64,000 bases of DNA from Xanthomonas indica. GTDB lineage: Bacteria; Pseudomonadota; Gammaproteobacteria; Xanthomonadales; Xanthomonadaceae. The position numbers and the translations under genes were made by a program. Below are positions 7,600 through 18,285 of the stretch, one piece after another (position 1 is the first letter of the stretch; each line of letters starts with the position of its first letter). A model generated the notes under the pieces. It did no database searches. It saw only the letters and a list, made by a program, of their open reading frames with translations, and had not been told where the DNA came from. The DNA lies in contig NZ_CP131914.1 in assembly GCF_040529045.1 (NCBI RefSeq), forward strand, positions 1 through 64,000, read 5' to 3'.

Positions 7600-10500
7600 A
7601 TGCGAACCATGCTGCTTCGAGCTGCAGTGTTGTCGTGCGCGCTGGGTGGTGCCGGGTACGCCCAGGCCCAGGTGGTCATCAGCCAGGTCTATGGCGGTGG
7701 CGGCAACAGCGGCGCCACCTACAAGAGCGATTTCGTCGAATTGCACAACAACGGCAGCGAGGCGGTGAGCCTGGCCGGCTGGTCGGTGCAGTACGCCTCG
7801 GCCGCCGGCAGCAGCTGGCAGGTCACCCCGCTGAGCGGCAGCATCGCGCCCGGCGGCTACTACCTGGTCAAGCAGGCCGACGGCAGCGGTGGCAGCACCG
7901 CGCTGCCCACGCCCGACGCCACCGGCACCATCGCCATGAGCGGCACCGCCGGCAAGATCGCGCTGAGCAAGGGCAGCGCCGCGCTGAGCGGCGCCTGCCC
8001 GGCCGGCAACGCCGACTTCGTCGGCTACGGCAGCAGCGCCAGCTGCGCCGAAGGCAGCGCCCCGACCGCCGCGCCCAGCAACACCCTGGCGGTGCTGCGC
8101 GGCAACGGCGGCTGCACCGACAGCGACAACAACAATGCCGACTTCGCCACCGGCGCGCCGACCCCGCGCAACAGCGCCGCGGCGGTCAGCCTGTGCGGCG
8201 GCGGCAACCTGCCGGTGGCCAGCGTGGCCCACGTCAGCCGCGCCGAAGGCGACAGCGGCAGCACCGCGTTCGTGTTCACCGTGACGCTGAGCCAGCCGGC
8301 CGGCAGCGCCGGCGTGAGCTTCACCGCCGCCACCCGCGACGGCACCGCCAAAGCAGGCAGCGATTACCAGGCGCTGGCCGCCACCCAGGTGACCATCCCG
8401 GCCGGCGAAAGCAGCGCCGAGGTACGCGTGCTGGTCAACGGCGACACCAGCAACGAACCCGACGAGACCTTCTACCTGGACATCAGCGGGGTCAGCGGCG
8501 CGCTGCCCTCCACGCTGACCGCCAGCGGGGTGATCCTCAACGACGACTTCAACCTGGTGCCGATCCACAGCATCCAGGGCAGCGGCGCGCGCTCGCCGCT
8601 GGTCGGCCAGGTGGTCGCCACCAGCGGCATCGTCACCGCGCGCCGCAGTGCCGGCTTCTTCCTGCAGACGCCCGACGCCCAGGCCGACGCCGACCCGCTC
8701 ACCTCCGAGGGCATCTACGTCTACACCGGCAGTGCGCCGCCGGCCGAAGCCGCGGTGGGCAACGCGGTGCGGGTGCAGGCCACGGTGGTCGAATACGTGC
8801 CCAGCACCGACCCCAGCCAGCCGCCGCTGACCGAGCTGACCTCGCCGACGGTGCTGCTGCAGTCCACCGGCAATCCGCTGCCGGCCGCGGTCGAGCTGAC
8901 CACCCGCTTCCCCGACCCGAACGGCGCCTACGACCAGCTCGAGCGCCTGGAAGGCATGCGTGTCACCGTGCCCAGCCTGACCGTCAACACCCCGACCCTG
9001 GGCAACGTCAACGAGACCAACGCCAGCGCGACCAGCAACGGCGTGTTCCATGCGGTGGTCACCGGCCTGCCGCGCGCCTGGCGCACCGCCGGCGTGCAGC
9101 AGCCCGACGCGCTGCCGGCCGGCTCCCCGGCCGACGTGCCGCGCTGGAACACCAGCCCGCAGGTGATCGCGGTCGGCAGCGCCGGCCTCGGCGGCCAGCG
9201 CATCGACGTGGCTTCCGGCTGCACCGTGCTCGACGTCAGCGGTCCGCTGGACTACAGCTTCCGCCGCTACACGATCTACCCGGAAACCGCGCCCACCGTG
9301 CAGTGCAACGGCGCCGACCAGCCCAGGCCGGCCCCGGCGCCGCAGGCCGACGACGTCAACATCGCCACCTACAACATGGAGCGCTTCTTCGACGACCAGA
9401 ACGATCCGGCGATCGGCGAACCGGTGCTGACCGCGGCCGCCTACCAGGCCCGCCTCAACAAGGCCTCGCTGGCGATCCGCAACTACCTCAACACCCCCGA
9501 CATCCTCGGCACGGTGGAGATCGAGAACCTGAGCGTGCTGCAGACCCTGGCCGACCGCGTCAACCGCGACGCGGTGGCCGCCGGCCAGCCCGATCCGCAG
9601 TACGTGGCCTACCTGCAGGAAGGCAACGACGTCGGCGGCATCGACGTCGGCTTCCTGGTCAAGACCGCGCAGATCGGCGCCGGCCTCGCCCGCGTCGAGG
9701 TGGTCTCGGTGAGCCAGGAAGGCAAGGCCGCCACCTGGACCGAGCCCAGCGGCACCGTGAGCCTGCTCAACGACCGTCCGCCGCTGCTGCTGAAGGCGGT
9801 GGTGCATTTCGCCGATGGCCGCGCGCTGCCGCTGACCGTGGTCGAGGTGCACCAGCGCTCGCTCAACGGCGCCGAGACCGACGACGCCAGCGGCCAGCGC
9901 ATCCGCGCCAAGCGCCAGGCGCAGGCGGTGTTCCTGGCGAACCTGCTGCAGGCGCGCCAGGCCGCCGATCCCAGCGAGCAGTTGCTGGTGATGGGCGACT
10001 TCAACGCCTTCGAGTTCAACGACGGCTACGTCGATGCGATGGGCACCATCACCGGCCTGCCGGCGCCCGACGCGCAGACGGTGGTCGGCGGCGACGGCGC
10101 CACCCTGGTCGATCCGGCGCTGTACAACCTGACCCTGCTGTCGACGCCGGACCAGAGCTACTCCTACGCCTACGACGGCAACATACAGTCGCTGGACCAC
10201 ATCCTGGCCAACCGCGCGCTGATGCGCTCGGCGCAGATCGCCGGCCTCAGCGAAGGCCACGCGCGGCTCAACGCCGACTTCCCGGCCGTGGCGCGCAACG
10301 ACGCCAACTCGCCGGCACGGCTGTCCGACCACGACCCGGCAGTGGTGCTGATCAAGCTCAAGCCGCTGGAACGCGCCGACCTGAGCCTGCGCGTGAGCGC
10401 CGCCAACGCATCGGTCTATGCCGGCGACACCATCCGCTACAGCGTGGAACTGGCCAATGCCGGTCCGGACGCGGCGCGCGCCGCCGCGGTCGCTTTCGCC

Positions 10501-11181
10501 CTGGACGCGGCGGTGACCCCGAGCGTGACCGCCGCCCCGGGCTGGGATTGCGCCGCGCCGGAGGTGGCCGCGCAGACCGTGGTCACCTGCAGCACCGCGC
10601 AGTTCGCCGCCGGCGCCACGCCGCGCTTCGAGGTGGCGGTGCCGGCCGGCGCCGCCCTGGTCGGGCGCAGCCTGAGCCTGGCTGCGTCGGTGGCCTCGCA
10701 GACCGAGGACACCAACCCCGGCGACAACGGCGGCAGCGCCACGGTGGCGGTGCAGGCGCGTCCGGCCGGCGACCTGGCGGTGTCGATCGACGGCCCGGCC
10801 ACCCTGCCGTTCCTGGCCTTCTTCGCCGACTACCGCATCGACGTGCGCAACCACGGCAACGCGCCGGTGCAGGGCGCCAGCCTGGAGATCGACGGCAGCA
10901 CCCTGTCGGCGCTCACCGCGCTGGTGCCGCCGCGCGGCTGGCAGTGCGTGCGGCAGAACCACGGCCTGCGCAGCGCGCGCTTCCAGTGCCGCAGCGGCGC
11001 CGACCTGGCGCCGGGCGCCAGCGCCGCGTTCCGCCTGAGCCTGGCGACGCGGCCGCTGCCGGCCGATCGCCAGATCGTGATCGGCGCCAGCGCCGGCTCG
11101 ACCTCGGCCGACGCCGACCCCAGCGACAACAGCGCGCGCTTCAGCACCTACGTGGAAGGGCTGCGCCTGTTCGGTCGCTGA
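7600..11181 (+). CDS. Secreted multidomain endonuclease (ExeM/NucH-like)
   Basis: This 1193-residue extracytoplasmic protein starts at the ATG at 7600, with GGGGAG 9 bases upstream. Residues 1-23 are a signal peptide ending AQA. Domains follow in this order: a lamin-tail domain at about 25-140 (VVISQVYGGGGNSG, FVELHNN), a Calx-beta-like domain at about 205-325 (EGDSGSTAFVFTVTL, NEPDETF), an OB-like segment at about 330-460, an endonuclease/exonuclease/phosphatase domain at about 585-915, and two DUF11/CARDB-like beta domains to the end. The nuclease domain has ATYNMERFF, VEIENL, VVEVHQRS, GDFNAFE and SDHDPAV, covering the metal- and catalytic-site motifs. It is likely exported for degrading extracellular DNA. 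A strong terminator follows. Confidence 0.9.
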   Translation: MRTMLLRAAVLSCALGGAGYAQAQVVISQVYGGGGNSGATYKSDFVELHNNGSEAVSLAGWSVQYASAAGSSWQVTPLSGSIAPGGYYLVKQADGSGGSTALPTPDATGTIAMSGTAGKIALSKGSAALSGACPAGNADFVGYGSSASCAEGSAPTAAPSNTLAVLRGNGGCTDSDNNNADFATGAPTPRNSAAAVSLCGGGNLPVASVAHVSRAEGDSGSTAFVFTVTLSQPAGSAGVSFTAATRDGTAKAGSDYQALAATQVTIPAGESSAEVRVLVNGDTSNEPDETFYLDISGVSGALPSTLTASGVILNDDFNLVPIHSIQGSGARSPLVGQVVATSGIVTARRSAGFFLQTPDAQADADPLTSEGIYVYTGSAPPAEAAVGNAVRVQATVVEYVPSTDPSQPPLTELTSPTVLLQSTGNPLPAAVELTTRFPDPNGAYDQLERLEGMRVTVPSLTVNTPTLGNVNETNASATSNGVFHAVVTGLPRAWRTAGVQQPDALPAGSPADVPRWNTSPQVIAVGSAGLGGQRIDVASGCTVLDVSGPLDYSFRRYTIYPETAPTVQCNGADQPRPAPAPQADDVNIATYNMERFFDDQNDPAIGEPVLTAAAYQARLNKASLAIRNYLNTPDILGTVEIENLSVLQTLADRVNRDAVAAGQPDPQYVAYLQEGNDVGGIDVGFLVKTAQIGAGLARVEVVSVSQEGKAATWTEPSGTVSLLNDRPPLLLKAVVHFADGRALPLTVVEVHQRSLNGAETDDASGQRIRAKRQAQAVFLANLLQARQAADPSEQLLVMGDFNAFEFNDGYVDAMGTITGLPAPDAQTVVGGDGATLVDPALYNLTLLSTPDQSYSYAYDGNIQSLDHILANRALMRSAQIAGLSEGHARLNADFPAVARNDANSPARLSDHDPAVVLIKLKPLERADLSLRVSAANASVYAGDTIRYSVELANAGPDAARAAAVAFALDAAVTPSVTAAPGWDCAAPEVAAQTVVTCSTAQFAAGATPRFEVAVPAGAALVGRSLSLAASVASQTEDTNPGDNGGSATVAVQARPAGDLAVSIDGPATLPFLAFFADYRIDVRNHGNAPVQGASLEIDGSTLSALTALVPPRGWQCVRQNHGLRSARFQCRSGADLAPGASAAFRLSLATRPLPADRQIVIGASAGSTSADADPSDNSARFSTYVEGLRLFGR

Positions 11182-11205
11182 TCGCGGCAAGCGGTGCAAG
11201 TGCGA

Positions 11206-11234
11206 GGGCGTGGCCGCGAGGCCACGCCCTTTTT
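11206..11234 (+). terminator. Rho-independent terminator of the secreted nuclease gene
   Basis: A 10-bp perfect stem (GGGCGTGGCC with GGCCACGCCC) and a 4-base loop are followed by five T residues, starting 24 bases after the stop codon. Confidence 0.9.
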
Positions 11235-11302
11235 GCTTGGGGCAACGCCGACCCGTCACCGATCATGTGCTGCCGGTATTGAGCGGCCATCCGCGATATC
11301 GC

Positions 11303-11367
11303 GTAGGAGCGGCTTCAGCCGCGATGGGGCGTCCCGGGAACGCCCGTCGCGGCTGAAGCCGCTCCTA
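11303..11367. repeat. REP-like palindrome, family A
   Basis: Paired GTAGGAGCGGCTTCAGCCGC arms lie in the gap between the nuclease gene and the 2-oxo acid dehydrogenase operon. It matches the elements at 3995, 38479, 39727 and 59511. Confidence 0.9.
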
Positions 11368-11725
11368 AGAAGTCAAGTCCATGCAGCTCGAGGGTGGCGT
11401 AGCGGGCGCTGGGGACGCCATCGCGCCACGCTTGCACGCCGACGGCTTTCGCCCTTGTTCACTGCTCTCGCTTTGCGACGCGCGCGCGCCGCATTGCGGG
11501 CATCTACCACCGCCACCGGTGGACACCCACGCGCACATGAACGGCATGCATCGCAGTGCAACATCGGCGATACCCAACGCCATCAATCGGCAACGCGGCG
11601 CGACCAGGCTTTTCTTGTGCGATACGGCATCAGCACGTGCTGCGGTGCACGACGGCTTTTGTGCACGGCTTCCTTAACATGCCGACTCATATCATTTGAA
11701 ACTTGTTGTCGAGAGCGCCATCGCC
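11368..11725. other. Intergenic region upstream of the 2-oxo acid dehydrogenase operon
   Basis: About 360 bases without a credible gene. The last 60 bases are AT-richer (around CCTTAACATG and CATATCATTTG) and probably contain the operon promoter, but no pair of promoter boxes is clear enough to place. Confidence 0.4.
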
Positions 11726-12814
11726 ATGCCCATCGCCGCCCAGTTCGAAATTGAGTTCCTGCAGTACCTCGACGCGGGCGGCCAGCCGGTCCGCGACGCG
11801 CTTCCGGCCGACTCGGCCAACCCGCAGACGCTGCTGGCGCTGTTCAAGCAGATGCTCTACGTGCGCACCTTCGACAGCAAGGCGGTGGCCCTGCAGCGCA
11901 CCGGCAAGCTGGGCACCTACGCCTCCTGCCTGGGCCACGAAGCCACCCACATCGGCATCGGCGCCTCGATGCGCCGCGGCGACGTGCTGGCGCCCAGCTA
12001 CCGCGAGTACGGCGCCATGTTCATGCGCGGCGTGCGCCCGCGCGAGATCCTGCTGTACTGGGGCGGCGACGAGCGCGGCAGCGACTTCCAGCGCGATTCC
12101 GACGCCGCCCGCGACTTCCCGATCTGCGTGCCGATCTCCACCCAGTGCCTGCACGCCGCCGGCGCCGCGCTGGCGTTCAAGCTGCGCGGCGAGGCGCAGG
12201 TGGCAGTGGCCACCTGCGGCGACGGCGGCTCGTCCAAGACCGACTTCTACGCCGCGCTCAACTCCGCCGGCGCCTACCAGTTGCCGCTGATCCTGTGCGT
12301 GATCAACAACGGCTGGGCGATCTCGGTGCCGCGCACTGCGCAGACCGGCGCGCAGACCCTGGCGCAGAAGGGCCTGGCCGGCGGCCTGCACTGCCTGCAG
12401 GTGGACGGCAACGACCTGATCGCGGTGCTGGAGGCGATGCGCCAGGCGCGCGAGCGCGCCCTGGCCGGCCAGGGCGGCACGGTGATCGAGTTCATGACCT
12501 ACCGCCTGTCCGACCACACCACCGCCGACGACGCGCGCCGCTACCGCGACGATGCCGAGGTCAAGCAGGCCTGGGAACGCGAGCCGCTGCTGCGCCTGCG
12601 CGCCTGGCTGAGCGCGCAAGGCCTGTGGAGCGAGGAGGAAGAAGCGGCGTGGAAGCAGGAATGCGCGCGCCTGGCCGACATCGAGCTCAACGCCTACCTG
12701 GAGACCCCGGTGCAGCCGGTGGAAGCCATGTTCGACTACCTGTACGCCGACCCGCCGCCGGACCTGCTCGCGCAGCGTGCCGAGGCCATCGCCCTGGAGC
12801 AGCGCCATGGATGA
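11726..12814 (+). CDS. 2-oxo acid dehydrogenase E1 component, alpha subunit
   Basis: This 362-residue thiamine-diphosphate subunit of the decarboxylating E1 component starts at the ATG at 11726. The thiamine-binding motif is present as GDGGSS at residues 165-170 through to INNGW (Asn194-Asn195), the usual GDG-to-NN spacing. Other typical segments are the phosphoserine-loop region RLSDHTTADDARRYR and EEPLLRLRAWL-like C-terminal sequence. The sequence is close to the heterotetrameric PdhA of Gram-positive bacteria, so the substrate could be pyruvate or branched-chain 2-oxo acids; this cannot be settled from sequence alone. It is the first gene of a four-gene unit that lacks an E3 gene. Confidence 0.93.
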   Translation: MPIAAQFEIEFLQYLDAGGQPVRDALPADSANPQTLLALFKQMLYVRTFDSKAVALQRTGKLGTYASCLGHEATHIGIGASMRRGDVLAPSYREYGAMFMRGVRPREILLYWGGDERGSDFQRDSDAARDFPICVPISTQCLHAAGAALAFKLRGEAQVAVATCGDGGSSKTDFYAALNSAGAYQLPLILCVINNGWAISVPRTAQTGAQTLAQKGLAGGLHCLQVDGNDLIAVLEAMRQARERALAGQGGTVIEFMTYRLSDHTTADDARRYRDDAEVKQAWEREPLLRLRAWLSAQGLWSEEEEAAWKQECARLADIELNAYLETPVQPVEAMFDYLYADPPPDLLAQRAEAIALEQRHG

Positions 12815-12899
12815 GCTCAGCCCTCGCCTCGCCGACCACGCGGCCGCGTCTGCGGCCGGCACCGCCCACAGCGCGGCGACGTCGCGCGGAGACACCCCG

Positions 12900-13886
12900 A
12901 TGACCAGCACGCCCATTACCTTGATCGAAGCGGTGACCCAGGCGCTGGCCTGGGAACTGCAGCACGACCCCTCGGTGCTGGTGCTGGGCGAGGACGTGGG
13001 CGTCAACGGCGGCGTGTTCCGCGCCACCGCCGGCCTGCAGCAGCGCTTCGGCGCACAGCGCGTGCTCGACACCCCGCTGGACGAAACCACCATCGCCGGG
13101 CTCAGCGTCGGCCTTGCCGCGCAGGGCATGAAGCCGGTGGCCGAAGCGCAGTTCGACGGCTTCGTCTACCCGATGGTCGATCACCTGATCTGCCACGCCG
13201 CGCGCCTGCGCACCCGCACCCGTGGCCGCCTGCACTGCCCGATGGTGCTGCGCGTGCCGTGGGGCGGCGGCATCCGCGCGCCGGAACATCACAGCGAGGC
13301 CAACGAAGCCATCTTCACCAACGTGCCGGGCCTGCGCGTGGTGCTGCCGTCCTCGCCGCAGCGCGCCTACGGCCTGCTGCTGGCGGCGATCCGCGAGCCC
13401 GATCCGGTGATCTACATGGAGCCCAAGCGCATCTACCGGCAGTACAAGGAAGTGGTGGCCGACGACGGCGAAGCGCTGCCGCTGGACGTGTGCTTCGTGC
13501 TGCGCGACGGCACCGACGTGACCCTGGTCGCCTGGGGCGCGCAGGTCAAGGAAGCGCTGGAAGCGGCCGACCGGCTCGCCGCCGACGGCATCAGCGCCGA
13601 AGTGATCGACGTGGCCACGCTGCGCCCGCTGGATTTCGACACCATCGCCGAATCGGTGGCGCGCACCGGCCGCTGCGTGATCGTGCAGGAGGCCCCGCGC
13701 AGCGCCGGCTTCGGCGCCGAGATCGCCGCGCGCCTGGCCGAGCAGTCGATGTACGACCTGGTCGCGCCGGTGCAGCGCGTGACCGGCTACGACACCCACA
13801 TCCCGCTGTTCCGGCTGGAAATGAAATACCTGCCGAGCACCGACAAGATCGTGGCGGCGGCCAAGCGGGCGATGGCCGCGGGTTGA
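12900..13886 (+). CDS. 2-oxo acid dehydrogenase E1 component, beta subunit
   Basis: This 328-residue protein pairs with the upstream alpha subunit. It has the transketolase pyrimidine-binding domain (VLVLGEDVGVNGGVFRATAGL, DTPLDETTIAGLSVGLAAQGMKPV) and the C-terminal transketolase domain (DVTLVAWGAQVKEALEAA, IVQEAPRSAGFGAEIAA). The ATG at 12900 has GGAG 8 bases upstream and aligns with the family start. An alternative in-frame ATG at 12807 overlaps the end of the alpha gene and would add 31 low-complexity residues. The stop is two bases before the next start, which indicates translational coupling. Confidence 0.93.
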   Translation: MTSTPITLIEAVTQALAWELQHDPSVLVLGEDVGVNGGVFRATAGLQQRFGAQRVLDTPLDETTIAGLSVGLAAQGMKPVAEAQFDGFVYPMVDHLICHAARLRTRTRGRLHCPMVLRVPWGGGIRAPEHHSEANEAIFTNVPGLRVVLPSSPQRAYGLLLAAIREPDPVIYMEPKRIYRQYKEVVADDGEALPLDVCFVLRDGTDVTLVAWGAQVKEALEAADRLAADGISAEVIDVATLRPLDFDTIAESVARTGRCVIVQEAPRSAGFGAEIAARLAEQSMYDLVAPVQRVTGYDTHIPLFRLEMKYLPSTDKIVAAAKRAMAAG

Positions 13887-13887
13887 T

Positions 13888-14238
13888 ATGCAGGCACGTT
13901 TGATCAGCGATTACCGCGCCGCCTATCCGCATCCGATCCGCATCGCCGCCGGCGAGCGGGTCGCGCTGGGCGTGCGCGACGAAGAGTGGCCGGCGTTCGT
14001 CTGGATCACCGGCGCCGCCGGCAGTGCCGGCTGGGCGCCGCTGGCCTGGCTGCAGCCGACCGGCGACGGCCATGCCGTGGCGCTGCGCGATTACGACGCG
14101 CGCGAACTCGATGCCGCGCAGGGCGACACCGTCGTCCTGCATCACGAATACGGCGACTGGTGGTGGGCCGAGCGCGCCGACGGCACGCAGGGCTGGCTGC
14201 CGGCACGCGACCTGGAACTGCTGGAAGAGACCACATGA
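13888..14238 (+). CDS. Small SH3-like domain protein between E1 beta and E2
   Basis: This 116-residue protein has no signal peptide or membrane segment. Residues about 65-114 form a convincing SH3 module: ALRDYDARELDAAQGD, then WWWAERADGTQGWLPARDLELLEE, matching the ALYDY, WW and GxxPxNY landmarks of SH3 folds. Residues 1-55 (SDYRAAYPHPIRIAAGERV, WITGAAGSAGWAPLAWL) look like a second, diverged SH3-like module. It starts 2 bases after E1 beta and its TGA overlaps the ATG of E2, so it is made in step with the complex. A role as an assembly or scaffold factor binding Pro/Ala-rich linkers is possible but unproven. Confidence 0.8.
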   Translation: MQARLISDYRAAYPHPIRIAAGERVALGVRDEEWPAFVWITGAAGSAGWAPLAWLQPTGDGHAVALRDYDARELDAAQGDTVVLHHEYGDWWWAERADGTQGWLPARDLELLEETT

Positions 14239-15671
14239 GCCAAACCAAGAACTTCAATCTGCCCGACCTGGGCGAAGGCCTGCCCGACGCCACCATCGTC
14301 GAATGGTTCGTCAAGGAAGGCGACACCATCCGGTTGGACGAGCCGCTGGTGTCGATGGAAACCGCCAAGGCGGTGGTCGAAGTGCCCTCGCCGGTCTCCG
14401 GCAAGGTGCTGAAGCTGGCCGGCGCGCCGGGCGACATCGTCGTCACCGGCAGCATGCTGGCGCAGTTCGCGCCCGACCCGAACCTGCCGCAGCGCGCCGA
14501 AGGCCAGGATACCGGCCATCACCACGGCGGCGCGGCGCCGGCCGCTTCCAGCAAGGGCGCCGGCGCGGACACCGCCGCGGCCGACGACCGCGTGGTGGCC
14601 TCCGACGACGGCGGCGAGCTGCACGACGCCGACAACGCGCAGGCGGCCGGCGAGCGTGACGATGCCGGCACCGTGGTCGGTGCGATGCAGAGCTCCAACA
14701 CCGTGCACAGCGAGCAAGCCGTGTCGGTCGGCGGCGTACGCGCGATGCCGGCGGTACGCGCCCTGGCCAAGAAGCTGGGCGTGGACCTGGGCCGCGTGCG
14801 CGCCAGCGGCGCCGACGGCGCGGTCACCCTGGCCGACGTGAAGCAGGCCGCGGCGGATGGCTCGGCGAAGGCGGGTGCGACTGCAGGGGCGGCTGTCGCC
14901 GCGACCACACGGCGTCATGCCGTCGCGGCTGAAGCCGCTCCTACGAGCCACACGCCACCCGCAGCGCCCGCGCGCACCCCGCTCTCCGCCGCCGGCAAGC
15001 CGATGCGCACGCAGCCGCCGGGCGTGGCCGTGCAGGGCCAGCCCGAGCCGCTGAAGGGCGTGCGCCGCAACATGGCGCGGGTGATGGCCGAGGCGCAGCG
15101 CCAGGTGGTGTTGACCACGCTCAACGACGACGCCGACCTGCACGCGTGGACGCCGGGCAACGACACCACCGGGCGCCTGGTGCGCGCGATCGTCGCCGCC
15201 TGCCAGGCGGTGCCGGCGCTCAACGCCTGGTTCGACGGCGAGGCATTGACCCGCACCCTGCACGCGCATGTGGACATCGGCATCGCCGTGGACACCGACG
15301 ACGGCCTGTTCGTGCCGGCCCTGCGCAACGCCGACATGCTCGATGCACGTGGCGTGCGCGAAGGCATCAACCGCCTGCGCCAGCAGGTGGAGGCGCGCAG
15401 CATTCCAGCGTCGGAACTGAGCGGCTACACCATCTCGCTGTCCAACTTCGGCATGTTCGCCGGCCGCTACGCCACCCCGATCGTGGTGCCGCCATGCGTG
15501 GCCATCGTCGCCGCCGGCCGCGCCCGCCACCAACTGGTGCCGGTGATGGGCGGCGTGGAGACGCACAAGATCCTGCCGCTGTCGCTGAGCTTCGACCACC
15601 GCGCCTGCACCGGCGGCGAAGCAGCGCGCTTCCTGCGCGCGATGATCGACGACCTGGCGCTGCCGGGCTGA
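14235..15671 (+). CDS. Dihydrolipoamide acyltransferase (E2) of a 2-oxo acid dehydrogenase
   Basis: This 478-residue core subunit takes the acyl group from E1 and passes it to CoA. There is one lipoyl domain (residues about 5-80) with Lys45 in METAKA as the lipoylated residue, a long Ala/Gly/Asp linker, a peripheral-subunit-binding domain at about 165-205 (RAMPAVRALAKKLGVDLGRVRASG), a second linker, and the catalytic domain from about 265. The catalytic histidine lies in SFDHRACTGGEAA, where the family's usual Asp in HRxxDG is Thr. Residues 217-237 are encoded by an in-frame REP palindrome. No lipoamide dehydrogenase gene follows. Confidence 0.93.
   Translation: MSQTKNFNLPDLGEGLPDATIVEWFVKEGDTIRLDEPLVSMETAKAVVEVPSPVSGKVLKLAGAPGDIVVTGSMLAQFAPDPNLPQRAEGQDTGHHHGGAAPAASSKGAGADTAAADDRVVASDDGGELHDADNAQAAGERDDAGTVVGAMQSSNTVHSEQAVSVGGVRAMPAVRALAKKLGVDLGRVRASGADGAVTLADVKQAAADGSAKAGATAGAAVAATTRRHAVAAEAAPTSHTPPAAPARTPLSAAGKPMRTQPPGVAVQGQPEPLKGVRRNMARVMAEAQRQVVLTTLNDDADLHAWTPGNDTTGRLVRAIVAACQAVPALNAWFDGEALTRTLHAHVDIGIAVDTDDGLFVPALRNADMLDARGVREGINRLRQQVEARSIPASELSGYTISLSNFGMFAGRYATPIVVPPCVAIVAAGRARHQLVPVMGGVETHKILPLSLSFDHRACTGGEAARFLRAMIDDLALPG
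14883..14945. repeat. REP-like palindrome, family A, inside the E2 coding sequence
   Basis: The right arm (GTCGCGGCTGAAGCCGCTCC) is perfect; the left arm differs from the consensus at about four positions. The element is 63 bases, a multiple of three, and is read in frame as 21 mostly Ala/Arg/Thr residues of the interdomain linker. Confidence 0.85.
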
Positions 15672-15688
15672 GCAGGCGCCTCCTCGCC

Positions 15689-16416
15689 CATCAGGTGACC
15701 TGCCTGACACCAGATGATGCATCTGCTGCGTCGTGCGCAGCAGATGCACCACTAATGTGGGAGGGACTTCAGTCCCGACGCGACGATCAAGAAGGCGCCG
15801 GGGTCCACGCCCTTCCGCAGCGAACGCCTAGGAGGCGACGCAGAGCGGCGCGGTTTTCCGCGGTCTTCTACACCTCGCAGGATGATCCCGAGTAATTCCC
15901 GCACAGCGCGTCGGGGCTGAAGCCCCTCCCACAGTGCAACGACCAGGCGCTACGGGGCCAGTTCGGGAGTACCGCTGCAGCTCACTTCGAAGTGCAGTCG
16001 TTGCATATCAGCCAACCTGCCGGACGCAGTCTGCGCATCTGCTGCATTAGGCGCAGCAGACGTACCACCATTGTGGGAGGGACTTCAGTCCCGACGCGAC
16101 GAACAAGAAGGCGCCGGGTCCACGCCCTTCCGCAGCGAACGCCTAGGAGGCGACGCAGAGCGGCGCGGTTTTCCGTGGTCTTCTACACCTCGCAGGATGA
16201 TCCCCGAGTATTCCGGCACAGCGCGTCGGGGCTGAAGCCCCTCCCACAGTGCAACGACCAGGCGCTACGGGGCCAGTTCGGGAGTGCCGATGCAGCTCAC
16301 TTCGGCGTGTAGTCGTTGCTTATCAGCCGACCTACCTGACGCAGTCTGCGCATCTGCTGCATTAGGCGCAGCAGATGCACCACCATTGTGGGAGGGACTT
16401 CAGTCCCGACGCGACG
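15689..16416. repeat. Tandem direct repeats with a period of about 316 bases
   Basis: Two full copies and a partial third start near 15689, 16005 and 16320. Each full copy contains a hairpin (GCATCTGCTGC with GCAGCAGATGC), a GTGGGAGGGACTTCAGTCCC palindrome and its inverted counterpart CTGAAGCCCCTCCCAC about 150 bases later. Copies differ by only scattered substitutions and one-base indels. No gene is credible here. The 1.03-kb gap from 15672 to 16702 consists of these repeats plus the leader of the metalloprotease gene. Confidence 0.9.
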
Positions 16417-16459
16417 TTGCACGCGCCGCGTGTCGGTCTTGCGCGGCCCACCGCAATGA

Positions 16460-18274
<1,815 letters not shown>

Positions 18275-18285
18275 CGTCCGCACCG

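Noticed and set aside
6192-11282. Very long open frames on both strands across the secreted nuclease gene (about 1.2 to 1.7 thousand codons)
   Set aside because: They are shadows of the GC-rich codon pattern of the nuclease gene. The translations are Arg-, Gln- or His-rich, with no signal peptide, ribosome binding site or domain.
15689-16416. CRISPR array
   Set aside because: The repeats are about 316 bases long and tandem without spacers, and there are no cas genes.
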